64,000 nucleotides of DNA from Natrinema amylolyticus_A (GCF_042678045.1 NZ_JBHUDI010000009.1:1-64000), one strand, 5' to 3'. Shown: positions 42,980 to 55,177, counted from the first letter of the stretch. Notes: generated by a model from the sequence alone, not told the origin. Translations and numbers: made by a program.

Positions 42980-43063
42980 GGTGGGGTGGCAGAGCGGCCT
43001 AACGCGCCTGCCTTGAGAGCAGGTGGCTGTCAAGCCTCATGGGTTCAAATCCCATCCCCACCG
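42980..43063 (+). tRNA. tRNA-Ser (anticodon UGA)
   Basis: An 84-base class II tRNA. The acceptor stem GGTGGGG (42980-42986) pairs with CCCCACC (43056-43062), with discriminator G at 43063. The anticodon stem CCTGC/GCAGG encloses CTTGAGA with anticodon TGA. A long variable arm (GTGGCTGTCAAGCCTCAT region) and T arm ATGGG-TTCAAAT-CCCAT follow. Its first 20 bases are the right att core of the integrated element. Confidence 0.94.
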
Positions 43064-43351
43064 CTTTTAGGGCGGTTCTGTGAGCGGTAGCGAGCAGAAC
43101 GCCGCGAGACTGCTGTCTCGCGGAAAACAGTACGTGAGGAGCAACGCGTCACGTTGGGATTTGAATCAGGGAGTGGAACGACCGTGGTTCAAATCCTACT
43201 CTTACGTCGTTTCTTCCTCATGTTCGATCGAGTTGCTCGTGAACGCTCGAGCAAGCTGTAACGATGAACGAACCGCAACACCTCGCGACCGACCACACAA
43301 CCCGTCGGAAAGCCGAAACCGACATTACACCGTCGCACACACCACAGCGTA
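43064..43351. other. Spacer downstream of tRNA-Ser with T-arm-like inverted repeat
   Basis: The 288-bp spacer has no credible gene. It contains GCGAG-rich repeated words and an inverted repeat GGATTTGAA (43157-43165) / TTCAAATCC (43188-43196) that imitates the tRNA T-arm sequence TTCAAATCC. Confidence 0.5.
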
Positions 43352-43876
43352 GTGACCCGCGTCTGTTTGCTCGGCGAGGCCGAGCATAACCTCCAGTACG
43401 AACTGCTCTCCCGGGAAACGGCTCGAGAGGCCCTTGCGACCTACGACTTGACACGCCCGTTCGAGAACGCCATCGCCCTGCGGACGGTCAGCGTCGGCGC
43501 TGCCGTCTCGCTGCTGAACGACCTCGACTGGTATCTCACGCGGTTCGTCGACGAGGCGCTCGTCCAAGAACCCAGCGTCAGCGACATAGAGTGGCTCTCA
43601 CGGTCGCTGGCGACTCAGCTTCGAAACGGTGACGTCGAGCCCGCCGAGACGGCCGAGTTTTGCAAGATCTACGGCCTCGAGCGGACCGACGCGGCCGACG
43701 GTGATGCGGACGACGGAGACGCAAGTGACGATGCGCCGGCACCCGCTGGCGGGCCGACCTATCGGCTCGTCGAACCGCTGTACGTGCGCCGGACTGACGG
43801 CGAGTTGCCGGCGTACGATCTCAGGGATGTCGACGACACCGTCGTCGTCCGGGTGACCGAAGCCGAGTTTTCGTAA
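43352..43876 (+). CDS. DUF5804 family protein
   Basis: A 174-residue protein starting at GTG 43352 (MTRVCLLGEAEHNLQYELLSRETAREALATYDLTRPFENAIALRTVSVGAAVSLLNDLDWYLTRFV). It matches the haloarchaeal DUF5804 family of unknown function. An acidic low-complexity insert (about 113-130) precedes a C-terminal strand-rich part (RLVEPLYVRRTDGELPAYDLRDVDDTVVVRV). It is monocistronic. Confidence 0.83.
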   Translation: MTRVCLLGEAEHNLQYELLSRETAREALATYDLTRPFENAIALRTVSVGAAVSLLNDLDWYLTRFVDEALVQEPSVSDIEWLSRSLATQLRNGDVEPAETAEFCKIYGLERTDAADGDADDGDASDDAPAPAGGPTYRLVEPLYVRRTDGELPAYDLRDVDDTVVVRVTEAEFS

Positions 43877-43981
43877 CGGATCGGAGGTGCCGTGGCTCGC
43901 TCAAGTGCGACGGCAGCAACTGGGACGGGACGCCCATCCGAAAGGCTACGAGTCGGACGACCGGCTCTCGTTGCTGCTTCC

Positions 43982-44707
43982 TCATTCCGACTCGACGGTC
44001 GTGCTCGCGGACGCGGAGCCACTGTCACTGCCCATCGTGGCGCCGTACGTTGACCCATCGTGACCGACGAGCGTGGCCGAAACCGTCGTCAGCGGCACCG
44101 ACTCGAAGGTCACGCGAACGAGTTGGCCGACGGTCGTAATCGACTGCGCGCAGGCCTGGTCTTCGGCGGTCTCATTGACAGTTGCCTCGAGGACGAGTTC
44201 CTCGTCTTCGTCGTCGCTGCCGCTCGTCTCGTTTTCGCCGGCAGAACTGTCGTCGCCGCCCTCGCCCGTGTCGATGGCGATCGACTCGAGGATCACCTCG
44301 TAACACGGGGTGGGTGCCTCGTCCGAGAGCGACACCAGGATCGACGTCTCGAAGTCGGTTTGGTCGATGAACGCGGCGACCGCGTCGGCGTTGCGCAGCG
44401 ATCCTCGGTCGTCAAGCCAGTCGGTCGCCCTGTCGGCATCCCGCAGGACCGTTATGTCGGGCTCACTCGAGTCGGGAGAGTGATATGGCAGCGTCCGACC
44501 ATCGGCCAGCCCGTCCGGCAGGTCTTCGATCGCGTCGCCAAGGGCGTCAGGGTCGGCTTCGGAGTCGTCCGTCGGTGAGCCGTTGTCGTCGGTGTTATCA
44601 CCATCGTCATCAGCTGGCTGTGATGTGCCGTCGGCGAGACAGCCGGCCGAGAGGCCGATTGCTGCCGTCGTAGCACACAACATAGCCCGTCTGGAGAGAC
44701 GTGTCAT
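43982..44707 (-). CDS. Tat-exported lipoprotein, unknown function
   Basis: A 241-residue secreted protein. The N terminus MTRLSRRAMLCATTAAIGLSAGC has a twin-arginine and a lipobox ending at Cys23. A low-complexity Asp-rich linker follows (about 27-60). The rest has repeated acidic stretches and no recognised domain (DITVLRDADRATDWLDDRG, ETSILVSLSDEAPTPCYEVILES). It is likely anchored on the outer face of the membrane. Confidence 0.75.
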   Translation of the reverse strand: MTRLSRRAMLCATTAAIGLSAGCLADGTSQPADDDGDNTDDNGSPTDDSEADPDALGDAIEDLPDGLADGRTLPYHSPDSSEPDITVLRDADRATDWLDDRGSLRNADAVAAFIDQTDFETSILVSLSDEAPTPCYEVILESIAIDTGEGGDDSSAGENETSGSDDEDEELVLEATVNETAEDQACAQSITTVGQLVRVTFESVPLTTVSATLVGHDGSTYGATMGSDSGSASASTTVESE

Positions 44708-44783
44708 CGTGCCTGAAGCGACGAGGGGAAACCCAAAGGCGGTTCGGCTAGGTAAAAGAACTCTTTTCGCCTGTTCGATGGTG

Positions 44784-44865
44784 TCATACGGACCCCTGTC
44801 AGTGGGTGCCGGCGTACCCGCGTGACGGATTGTTGTGCGGCGGTACCCAGTGACAGCAGGCCGTC

Positions 44866-44868
<3 letters not shown>
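44784..44868 (+). repeat. Palindromic repeat, copy A
   Basis: An 85-bp imperfect palindrome starting TCATACGGACCCCTGTCAGT and ending with the reverse-complement-like ACTG..CCGTCTCA. The centre contains GCGTACCCGCG and can fold into one long hairpin. The final TCA is the minus-strand stop TGA of the cysteine synthase gene. Copies B and C share the outer arms. Confidence 0.75.
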
Positions 44869-45849
<981 letters not shown>

Positions 45850-45996
45850 TGGCGTGCCGTAGGCAGTCGAGACGTAAACCCGTGCTGGACGCAGGCAGGA
45901 CGTGCCGGTGAGTGTGAGTTCACCGCTCCGCTTGCTGTGACATTCCCCACATACGTGGCCAGCACCTATTTGTAAGTGAATTTCCGTTATATTTCC

Positions 45997-47628
45997 ATGG
46001 GGGAGACGCCTCAGTTTGGCTCCGTTGGATACAGTAGTAACGTCGATGCGGGGGACCTGGTCGACAGGATCGGGCTCACCGACGACGAGATCGAGTGGCG
46101 AAAGCAGTACATCGATTTCACCGAGGACGACATCGAGCGCCTTCGCCGATACGAGGAAACGTTCAATCTCCGCGGCGACGACGTCGCGGAGATGTTTTAC
46201 GAGAAAATCGAAGCTAACCCCCAGGTTCGCGAGATCATCGACCGGTCGCCACGGAGCGTCGAACAGCTCAAGTGGTCCCAGAAGATGTATCTGGTGACCC
46301 TCGCGACCGGTGACTACGATCGAGGCTACTTCGAAAATCGTGCGCGAATCGGCAAACTCCACGACATGCTCGAGATGCCGATGAAACATTATATTGGGCA
46401 GTATGGTGTTTACTATAACCTTCTGCTCCCGATCATCTCGGAACGGATTCAGTCGGACATCTCCGGGGCGATCAGAGCGGCGATCGACCGACAGGCACAG
46501 CGACAGGACGACGGCGACGAGAACACGGGCCGACTGTCGTCGCTGCTGGGCCGTGGAGGTGACGACGGTGACGACGACGAGGCGTTCGAAACGACGATCG
46601 AAGAACTCGAGGCCGAACTCTCCGAGCGTATCGATGAGCGTATCGACGAGTTACATTCGATTCTGAAGATCATCAACCTCGACATGCAGGTCGCGATCGA
46701 CACCTACATCGATTCCTACTCGAACGTCGAGGACCTCCTGGAGCGCCAGCAGGACGTGACGAACAAGGTGTCACACTCGATGCAGGACATCTCGACGGCC
46801 GGCGAGGCGATCGCCCAGAACATCGACGACATCAACCGCTCCGTCGAAACCCAATCCGAACAGACGAAACTGGCCTCCTCAGAAATGCAGGAGATCAGCG
46901 TCGCCGTCGAGCAACTCGCGGCGACCACGGAGTCGGTCGTCGAAGACGACGGTCTCATGGACCACGTCGAAACTGGCGAAGACCACTGTACCCAGTTGCT
47001 CGAGTCGATGGCCGAGATTCGCGAGGGCGAACAGCGGGCCCACGACGATCTCGCGGCGCTCGACGAGACGATCGACGAACTCGGCGACATCCACGACACG
47101 ATCAGCGACGCTGCAGAGAAGACCAAAACGCTCGCAGTCAACGCGAACGTCGAGGCCAGTCGCTCCCGACCCGACGACAGCTTCACCGTCGTCGCCGATG
47201 AATTCCAGGAACTCTCCGAAACGATACAACAGCAGACGAAGGCAGCCAACGACCGCGTCGACACCCTCCGTGAGCGTTCCGACGAGGCGCGCACCTCACT
47301 CGAGGATAACCAGCAGCGCATCGAACGCGATCTCGAGCGCGGGTCGGACCTGACCGCGGCGATCGACGAGATCCGCGAGAGCGTCGACGCGTTCACCGAC
47401 GACGTTCGTGAACTCTCGTCGCTCGTCGAGGATCAGGCGTCGAGCACACAGGAGATGGCAACGCGACTCGATGCGATCGACAACGAGGTCCAGTCGATCA
47501 GCGAGGACCTGGAGCGCGTCACGGCCGCGATCGAAGAGCAGTTCTCGAAAGTCGAGACGGTCGAATCCGTCGTGACGGAGTTGTCCGAAACTGGCGACCA
47601 ACGCCGGAAGCGATACGGCGTCCGCTAG
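45997..47628 (+). CDS. hemAT: HemAT-like globin-coupled aerotaxis transducer
   Basis: A soluble 543-residue sensor. Residues 25-190 form a protoglobin-like domain with the proximal heme ligand His122 in RIGKLHDMLEMPMKHYIGQYGVYYNLLLPII. A linker rich in Asp and Gly (195-215) is followed by a long methyl-accepting coiled coil with the signalling hairpin TKTLAVNANVEASR. No membrane helix is present. It would sense oxygen and signal to CheA/CheW encoded elsewhere. ATG 45976 is an alternative start. Confidence 0.9.
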   Translation: MGETPQFGSVGYSSNVDAGDLVDRIGLTDDEIEWRKQYIDFTEDDIERLRRYEETFNLRGDDVAEMFYEKIEANPQVREIIDRSPRSVEQLKWSQKMYLVTLATGDYDRGYFENRARIGKLHDMLEMPMKHYIGQYGVYYNLLLPIISERIQSDISGAIRAAIDRQAQRQDDGDENTGRLSSLLGRGGDDGDDDEAFETTIEELEAELSERIDERIDELHSILKIINLDMQVAIDTYIDSYSNVEDLLERQQDVTNKVSHSMQDISTAGEAIAQNIDDINRSVETQSEQTKLASSEMQEISVAVEQLAATTESVVEDDGLMDHVETGEDHCTQLLESMAEIREGEQRAHDDLAALDETIDELGDIHDTISDAAEKTKTLAVNANVEASRSRPDDSFTVVADEFQELSETIQQQTKAANDRVDTLRERSDEARTSLEDNQQRIERDLERGSDLTAAIDEIRESVDAFTDDVRELSSLVEDQASSTQEMATRLDAIDNEVQSISEDLERVTAAIEEQFSKVETVESVVTELSETGDQRRKRYGVR

Positions 47629-47679
47629 TCGTCGCTCACGAGCGAGTCAGTTAAGCGGTTCCCGACGCAAGCAGCGGCC

Positions 47680-48066
47680 ATGAGTCTCGAGACCATGCGG
47701 CCGAACCCCACGTGGGACGCGGCCAGCTACGAGGATGCGGTCGACACGCTCGAAGCACATAACGACGAACTCGTCTACAAGATCTGGGGCGGCGACTGGT
47801 GTAAGGACTGTCGCGCCTTGCTGCCCGATTTCGGGGCTGCACTCGAGGCCGCAGACGTTCCCGACGATCGAATCGAGGAGTTCGCCCTCGATCAGGACAA
47901 GCAGGGCCCCGGCGTCGAGGAATACGACATCGAACTCATTCCGACGATCGTCGTCGAGGATGACGACGGGGAGGAACTCACCCGGTTCGTCGAAGAAGAG
48001 GCCGTCCCGCCGGCAGTCTGGCTCGCCGACGAACTCGAGGCTACGCTCGAGACCGAGACGGCCTGA
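47680..48066 (+). CDS. Thioredoxin-family protein
   Basis: A 128-residue cytoplasmic protein with the active site DWCKDC (Cys41, Cys44) in place of the classical WCGPC. The fold elements are visible: VYKIWGGDWCKDCRALLPDF, then EEFALDQDKQGPGVEEYDIELIPTIVV with the cis-Pro in IPT. The stop TGA at 48064-48066 is the first triplet of palindromic repeat B. It follows hemAT by 51 bp on the same strand. Confidence 0.87.
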   Translation: MSLETMRPNPTWDAASYEDAVDTLEAHNDELVYKIWGGDWCKDCRALLPDFGAALEAADVPDDRIEEFALDQDKQGPGVEEYDIELIPTIVVEDDDGEELTRFVEEEAVPPAVWLADELEATLETETA

Positions 48067-48149
48067 TACGCTCTGCTATCGCTGGCTACCGGCGTACCCG
48101 CAGGACGGGTCGCGGGTGCGCCGGCTCCCACTGAGAGGAGTCCGTATGA
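48064..48149 (-). repeat. Palindromic repeat, copy B
   Basis: Read on the minus strand it starts TCATACGGACTCCTCTCAGT, identical to copy C over 20 bases, and ends in CGTATCA. The centre GCGCACCCGCG...CGGGTACGCC is a strong hairpin stem. The plus-strand first triplet is the stop TGA of the thioredoxin gene. Confidence 0.75.
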
Positions 48150-48182
48150 GACGGCCGGTTGATACCGACCGCAGTCGCTTTC

Positions 48183-50369
48183 TCAAAACGGCGCGTCGTC
48201 ACCCTGGCTAGTGCTGCCCTCGGGAGTACCGTCGCCGTCGAGCCACGCGAGCGCCTCGTCGGCGTCGTGGGTCGGCGGCGAGCACGTCCGATTCCGACAG
48301 ACGTACAGCGTCGGCTCGCCGTCGCGGGCCTCGCGGCCGGCCCAGATCGGCGGTGCCGCAGCGAGTCCCAGCTGATCGAGCCACGCCTCGAGCCCGTCCT
48401 CGGTTGGCGGCCGCAGCGCGAACAGCCGATCGGGGAAGTATCGCGACGTGAATCGGTCGCGCCACGTGGGTGGCAGGTCGTCCGCGGCGACCGTCACCTC
48501 GAGCGCGCCCGACTCGAGCCGGTCGGCAGCGAGACACAGCGTCGCGTGTTCGAGCGCGTTCGCTTCGAGGGTGTTTGCGTGGGTCTCGAGGACGGTCGCG
48601 GCGATCTCCCCGAAGTCCTCCTCCGCGAACTCCTCGAGCGCGAGGAGGGTCTCGACCGCGACGCCGGCCGCTGACGGCGTCGACTGGTCGCTCAGTTCCT
48701 GGGGACGCGTGACCAGCGACTCGCCGCTCGCGGGCGTAAAGTAGAGCGTGCCCTGATCCGCGTCCCAGAACTCGGCCTCGATGGTCCGTGCGAGCTCGAG
48801 TGCAAAGGCGAGGTGGTCGACCTCGCCAGTGGCCTGATAGCAGTCGAGTGCGCCACGTGCGAGGAAGGCGTAGTCCTCGAGGTAGCCGTCGACGGCCACG
48901 TCTCTATCTTTGTACCGCCGGGAGAGTCGCTGTTCGTCTGCGTCCCAGAGCCGGTCACGGACGAACTCGAGGGCGTCGACGGCGGTCTCGGCGTAGTCGT
49001 CCTCGCCCAGCACGAGTGCTGCCTCGGCGTAGGTCGAGATCATCAACCCGTTCCAGCCCGCGAGCACCTTCTCGTCGCGAGCGGGCCGTGGACGCTCCTC
49101 GCGGGCCTCGAACAACTGCTGGCGGACCGACTCGAGTCGCTTCAGGACCTCGCTTTCCTCGAGGTCGAAACCGACGGCGAGTTCCGACACCGGCGTCACG
49201 CGATTTGGCTGATTCCGTCCCTCGAAGTTACCCGATTCGGTGATGTCGTAGCGTTTGCAAAAGAGGGCGGCGTCGGGTTCGTGCTCGATGGCGTCGTGGA
49301 CCTCGTCTGGCGTCCAGACGTAGAAGGCACCCTCCTCGCGCTCGCCGGTTTCTGGCGATTCGCTCTGGGCGTCGAGTGTACTGAAGAAGCCACCCTCGTC
49401 GTGGGTCAGTTCCCGGTCGACGAATTCGAGCGTGTTCGCGACCACCTCGGCGTAGCGATTCTCGCCCGTGAGCTGGTACCCGGCGAGGAACGCCCGCGGG
49501 ATCTCGGCGTTGTCGTACAGCATCTTCTCGAAGTGGGGGACCGTCCAGTCCCGGTCGACACAGTAGCGATGGAAGCCGCCGCCGACGTGGTCGTAGAGCC
49601 CGCCGGCGGCCATCGCGTCGAGGGTCTCTTCGAGCACCTCACGGTATTCTTTCTCGCCAGTTCGATCGTACGCCCGCGCGAGTACGCGCAAACGAGACGG
49701 CTGGGGGAATTTCGGGCCGCTCGAGCCAAAGCCACCGCACCGGCGATCGGCGCTGCGCACGATCGCGTCGGCGGCCGTCTCGAGGACCTCGCTCGAGGGT
49801 GGCCCTCCCGACGCGTCGGGATCGGCGTCTGCGGCGGGCGTCTCCTCGAGCCGATCTTTCGCCGCGTCGGTCCACTTCTCGGCGCGCGTCTCCATCTCCG
49901 GGCGGTCCTCGGCGCTCGCCCAGGAGTCGCTGATCCGCTCACAGAGGTCGAGGAAGCCGGGCTGGCCGCGCTTGCCTTCCCGTGGGAAGTAGGTGCCGAC
50001 GAAAAACGGCTTGCCCTCGGGGGTGAGCCACGCCGACAGCGGCCAGCCGCCCTGCCCGGAGACGAGCTGGCAGACGGTCATGTAGATGCTGTCGATGTCG
50101 GGGCGCTCCTCGCGGTCGACCTTGATCGGGACGAAGTTCTCGTTGAGTACCTCGGCGACCGCCTCGTCGGCGAAGCTCTCTTCTTCCATGACGTGACACC
50201 AGTGACACGCCGAATAGCCGATCGAGAGGAAGATCGGCACGTCGTGTTCTCGTGCCGTCTCGAGGGCCTGTTCGTCCCACGGCTGCCAGTTGACGGGGTT
50301 GTCCGCGTGCTGGCGCAGATACGGACTCTCCTCCTCGTCGAGCCGGTTGCGCTCGGTCGGGGTTGTCAT
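48183..50369 (-). CDS. DUF255 / SSP411-type thioredoxin-domain protein
   Basis: A 728-residue protein of the YyaL/spermatogenesis-associated-20 family. The N-terminal domain has EESPYLRQHADNPVNWQPW and FLSIGYSACHWCHVMEEESF (Cys55, Cys58), then NFVPIKVDREERPDIDSIYM. A glycosidase-like alpha/alpha toroid follows (MAAGGLYDHVGGGFHRYCVDRDWTVPHFEKMLYDNA, LISTYAEAALV). The cellular role is not settled. The stop is 34 bp from repeat B. Confidence 0.92.
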   Translation of the reverse strand: MTTPTERNRLDEEESPYLRQHADNPVNWQPWDEQALETAREHDVPIFLSIGYSACHWCHVMEEESFADEAVAEVLNENFVPIKVDREERPDIDSIYMTVCQLVSGQGGWPLSAWLTPEGKPFFVGTYFPREGKRGQPGFLDLCERISDSWASAEDRPEMETRAEKWTDAAKDRLEETPAADADPDASGGPPSSEVLETAADAIVRSADRRCGGFGSSGPKFPQPSRLRVLARAYDRTGEKEYREVLEETLDAMAAGGLYDHVGGGFHRYCVDRDWTVPHFEKMLYDNAEIPRAFLAGYQLTGENRYAEVVANTLEFVDRELTHDEGGFFSTLDAQSESPETGEREEGAFYVWTPDEVHDAIEHEPDAALFCKRYDITESGNFEGRNQPNRVTPVSELAVGFDLEESEVLKRLESVRQQLFEAREERPRPARDEKVLAGWNGLMISTYAEAALVLGEDDYAETAVDALEFVRDRLWDADEQRLSRRYKDRDVAVDGYLEDYAFLARGALDCYQATGEVDHLAFALELARTIEAEFWDADQGTLYFTPASGESLVTRPQELSDQSTPSAAGVAVETLLALEEFAEEDFGEIAATVLETHANTLEANALEHATLCLAADRLESGALEVTVAADDLPPTWRDRFTSRYFPDRLFALRPPTEDGLEAWLDQLGLAAAPPIWAGREARDGEPTLYVCRNRTCSPPTHDADEALAWLDGDGTPEGSTSQGDDAPF

Positions 50370-50475
50370 AGGGATGCATACGGCCAGGAGTTGTAAAAGC
50401 CCGACGTACGACCGGCTCTCGAGGCGTCGCCGGCGGCAAAAAATCGAGTTGCTATGAGACGTGGGTTCGTGTCCG

Positions 50476-53211
<2,736 letters not shown>

Positions 53212-53515
53212 ACGCCGTCTTCGAACCGGGGGGTTTTCAATCCCCCGAGAATTGTCTGAAGAACCATTATATACCCTCCACGTCTCAGCATGTGATCTAG
53301 TGGCACGAACCGGGAGAGAGAGTCGACCTGCGAGAGATCGACACGCCAGTCTCTCCGCACGTTGACAACTTTCTAATCAGACGGACGACTATTAAGCCGG
53401 GTCAGCGTTAACTGATAGCTCTCACTGGTCGATCGACTCTCGAGCGTCGGCGTGGTCGGTCACCCGGTAAAAAACTGATCGGCGTGTTGCGTCAGGTACC
53501 AGATTGGCGGCAGCG
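53212..53515. other. acnA promoter/leader region
   Basis: This 304-bp gap holds the acnA TATA box (TTATATAC on the plus strand at 53267-53274). A hairpin with arms CGGGGG (53227-53232) and CCCCCG (53242-53247) lies between it and the start codon. The part from 53330 to 53515 shows nothing recognisable. Confidence 0.5.
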
Positions 53516-54103
53516 TTAGTTGCCGCCACCACCGCCGCCACCGCCGCCGGCTCCGTCTTCACTCTCGTTGCCGCCAGCACCACCGTTGCCGTCTTCCATG
53601 GCACCGTCGCCGTCTTCCATGTCTCCGTCTTCGCCGTCACCGTTACCGTTCTCGGTGTCACCGCCGTTGCCGGTCGCACCGGGGGTAACCTCGATCAGGT
53701 CCAGCTGGGAGTCGCGGAACTCTCCGTCGTCGCCCATCGTCTCGCTGTCACCGGCACTGAGGCTGACCTCTTCCGTGAACAGGAAGCCCCACGTCGGAGC
53801 GTCCACGCCCAGATCGTAACTGATGATGTAGGCGTCCCAGTCGTCCGGATCGTCGAACACGTCGTCTTCCGACCCGGACTCCGCGAGTAGATCCTCTTTC
53901 GTTTGCGTGTTCAGCGCCGAGATGACCGTGAAGTCCTGACCGGGCTTGTAGTCGTCTCCGTACACGAGCACCGAGCCGTCCGCTTGGGCGGTGGCAGTTC
54001 CGGTCGCGCCTGCGCCGAGGGCGAGCGCCGTCGTGGCGACCGCACCTTTCTTCATAAACGAGCGTCTCGAGTCGTCGAATAGTCCGCTATTGTCCTCTGT
54101 CAT
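53516..54103 (-). CDS. Tat-exported protein, paralogue 1, with Gly-rich tail
   Basis: A 195-residue protein from ATG 54103 with AGGTGA as ribosome-binding site. The Tat signal has DSRRSFMKKG (Arg13-Arg14) and a cleavage site after ATAQ. The mature core is shared with the genes at 54755 and 55685: DDVFDDPDDWDAYIISYDLG, then WGFLFTEEVSLSAGDSETMGDDGEF. Only this copy has a long Asp/Gly/Asn C-terminal tail ending in nine glycines. The function is unknown. Secretion to the cell surface or medium is expected. Confidence 0.75.
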   Translation of the reverse strand: MTEDNSGLFDDSRRSFMKKGAVATTALALGAGATGTATAQADGSVLVYGDDYKPGQDFTVISALNTQTKEDLLAESGSEDDVFDDPDDWDAYIISYDLGVDAPTWGFLFTEEVSLSAGDSETMGDDGEFRDSQLDLIEVTPGATGNGGDTENGNGDGEDGDMEDGDGAMEDGNGGAGGNESEDGAGGGGGGGGGN

Positions 54104-54200
54104 GTCTCTCACCTAAGTCCCCTGTTCGGGGTGAACAGTTCTTGACCCAATTTTCGCATAAGTCGGTCCCATTGTTTCAGCGTCTAAGACGAACTGAAGC
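54104..54200 (-). promoter_or_regulatory. Conserved promoter/leader block of Tat paralogue 1
   Basis: Read on the minus strand: CTTAGACGCTGAAACAATG (about 54168-54186), the TATA-like CTTATGCG (54155-54162), then a CCCCGAACAGGGG hairpin and AGGTGA before the ATG. The same order occurs upstream of paralogues 2 and 3. A shared activator or repressor site is inferred. Confidence 0.55.
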
Positions 54201-54754
54201 CACAGAAACGGACGCTTGAGCGCCCCTATATCCGTATTTCGTCACTTTGAGGGACGTCGGAGTGGAGGTGTCAACAATGGTTGTTTATCGACCGAAACGG
54301 ACTTCAGACCTTGTGCTTCGGTTTGGTACCTCATCTGGTAGGTTGGTGTCGATAGAGTTCTGACTCGATTACACTACGTATCCCGCGAAAAGACGGTATT
54401 TCGGAGGCTGAAGACGGTATCTCACCGGATGGTGGGACGATAACGACGGAGTTCTGAACCCCTCATATAGCAAAACAAATGCTTTCCTCGGACTCTCACT
54501 CGGAAAATCAACACGGAAAACCGATCATACCCGATGACTGACTGCTGTTTTGGACGGCGGCCCAAGAAGATATTCTCGAGGGATCGCGACCGACGACCTG
54601 TCGTCGTCACGGGTCCATCTGACGGACTCACAAGCGTCACCGGATCGGTCGAATCGATATCAACTGTCGTTCGGATCGACATGAAGGGAGGCGCACTGTC
54701 GTCCCAGGCGAACGCAGGTCTCGAGGGAGCAAAAAGAACGGTGTCAGTCGGTGG
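54201..54754. other. Long intergenic region between Tat paralogues 1 and 2
   Basis: About 550 bp without a credible gene. The word GACGGTAT occurs twice in about 30 bp (near 54392 and 54413). AT-rich sequence lies at 54460-54520. No tRNA, insertion sequence or further copy of the paralogue was recognised. Confidence 0.45.
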
Positions 54755-55177
54755 TCACAGTTCGACCTCGACCAGGCCGAGTCGGGACCGGCGGAACGCG
54801 CCGTCTTCACCTAGCGTCTCGCTATCGCCGGCGCTGAGGTCGGCATCCTCCGTAAACAGGATGCCCCACGACGGGGCCTCCACACCCAGATCGAAATCGA
54901 CGATGAACGCGTCCCAGTCGTCCGGGTCGTCGAACACGTCGTCCGCCCCGGAGTCCTCGATCAGGTCTTCCAGTGTTCTCGTTTCCAGCTCAGCCACGAC
55001 ATCGAAGTCGACGTCGGGCCGGTAGTCGGCTTCGAGCACGATCACGTCCTCGTCGTTCTGGGCGGCGGCGGTCCCTGCCGTCGCGACTGCGCCGAGGGCG
55101 ACCCCCGTCGTTGCGAGCGCCCCTTTCTTGACGACCGGGTGTCTCGGGTCCGATCGGTCTTTGGTTTCCTTTGACAT
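54755..55177 (-). CDS. Tat-type paralogue 2 with degenerate twin-arginine motif
   Basis: A 140-residue protein from ATG 55177. The signal region MSKETKDRSDPRHPVVKKGALATTGVALG matches the other copies, but the twin arginine is Arg12-His13. The mature core is DYRPDVDFDVVAELETRTLEDLIEDSG, then DDVFDDPDDWDAFIVDFDLG and WGILFTEDADLSAGDSETLGEDGAF. It ends VEVEL without a tail. Export may be impaired, or use another route. The function is unknown. Confidence 0.72.
   Translation of the reverse strand: MSKETKDRSDPRHPVVKKGALATTGVALGAVATAGTAAAQNDEDVIVLEADYRPDVDFDVVAELETRTLEDLIEDSGADDVFDDPDDWDAFIVDFDLGVEAPSWGILFTEDADLSAGDSETLGEDGAFRRSRLGLVEVEL

Larger units (their letters stand above)
40150..42999. mobile_element. 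2.83-kb integrated element in tRNA-Ser(UGA)
   Basis: The interval is bounded by identical 20-bp direct repeats equal to the first 20 bases of tRNA-Ser. It holds a tyrosine recombinase gene next to the intact tRNA and one AlbA_2-domain gene. Base composition falls to visibly AT-rich from about 40200 to 42850, against the GC-rich chromosome on both sides. No replication, capsid or transfer gene is present, so it must be a minimal or satellite-type element, or the remnant of a larger one. Excision would restore a single tRNA with its own promoter. Confidence 0.82.

Noticed and set aside
48813..50396. 527-codon plus-strand frame
   Set aside because: It is antisense to the DUF255 gene, whose motifs are unambiguous.
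54422..55025. Opposed open frames in the gap between Tat paralogues 1 and 2 (54422-54682 minus, 54534-55025 plus)
   Set aside because: One crosses a non-coding gap without ribosome site or domain; the other is mostly antisense to paralogue 2.
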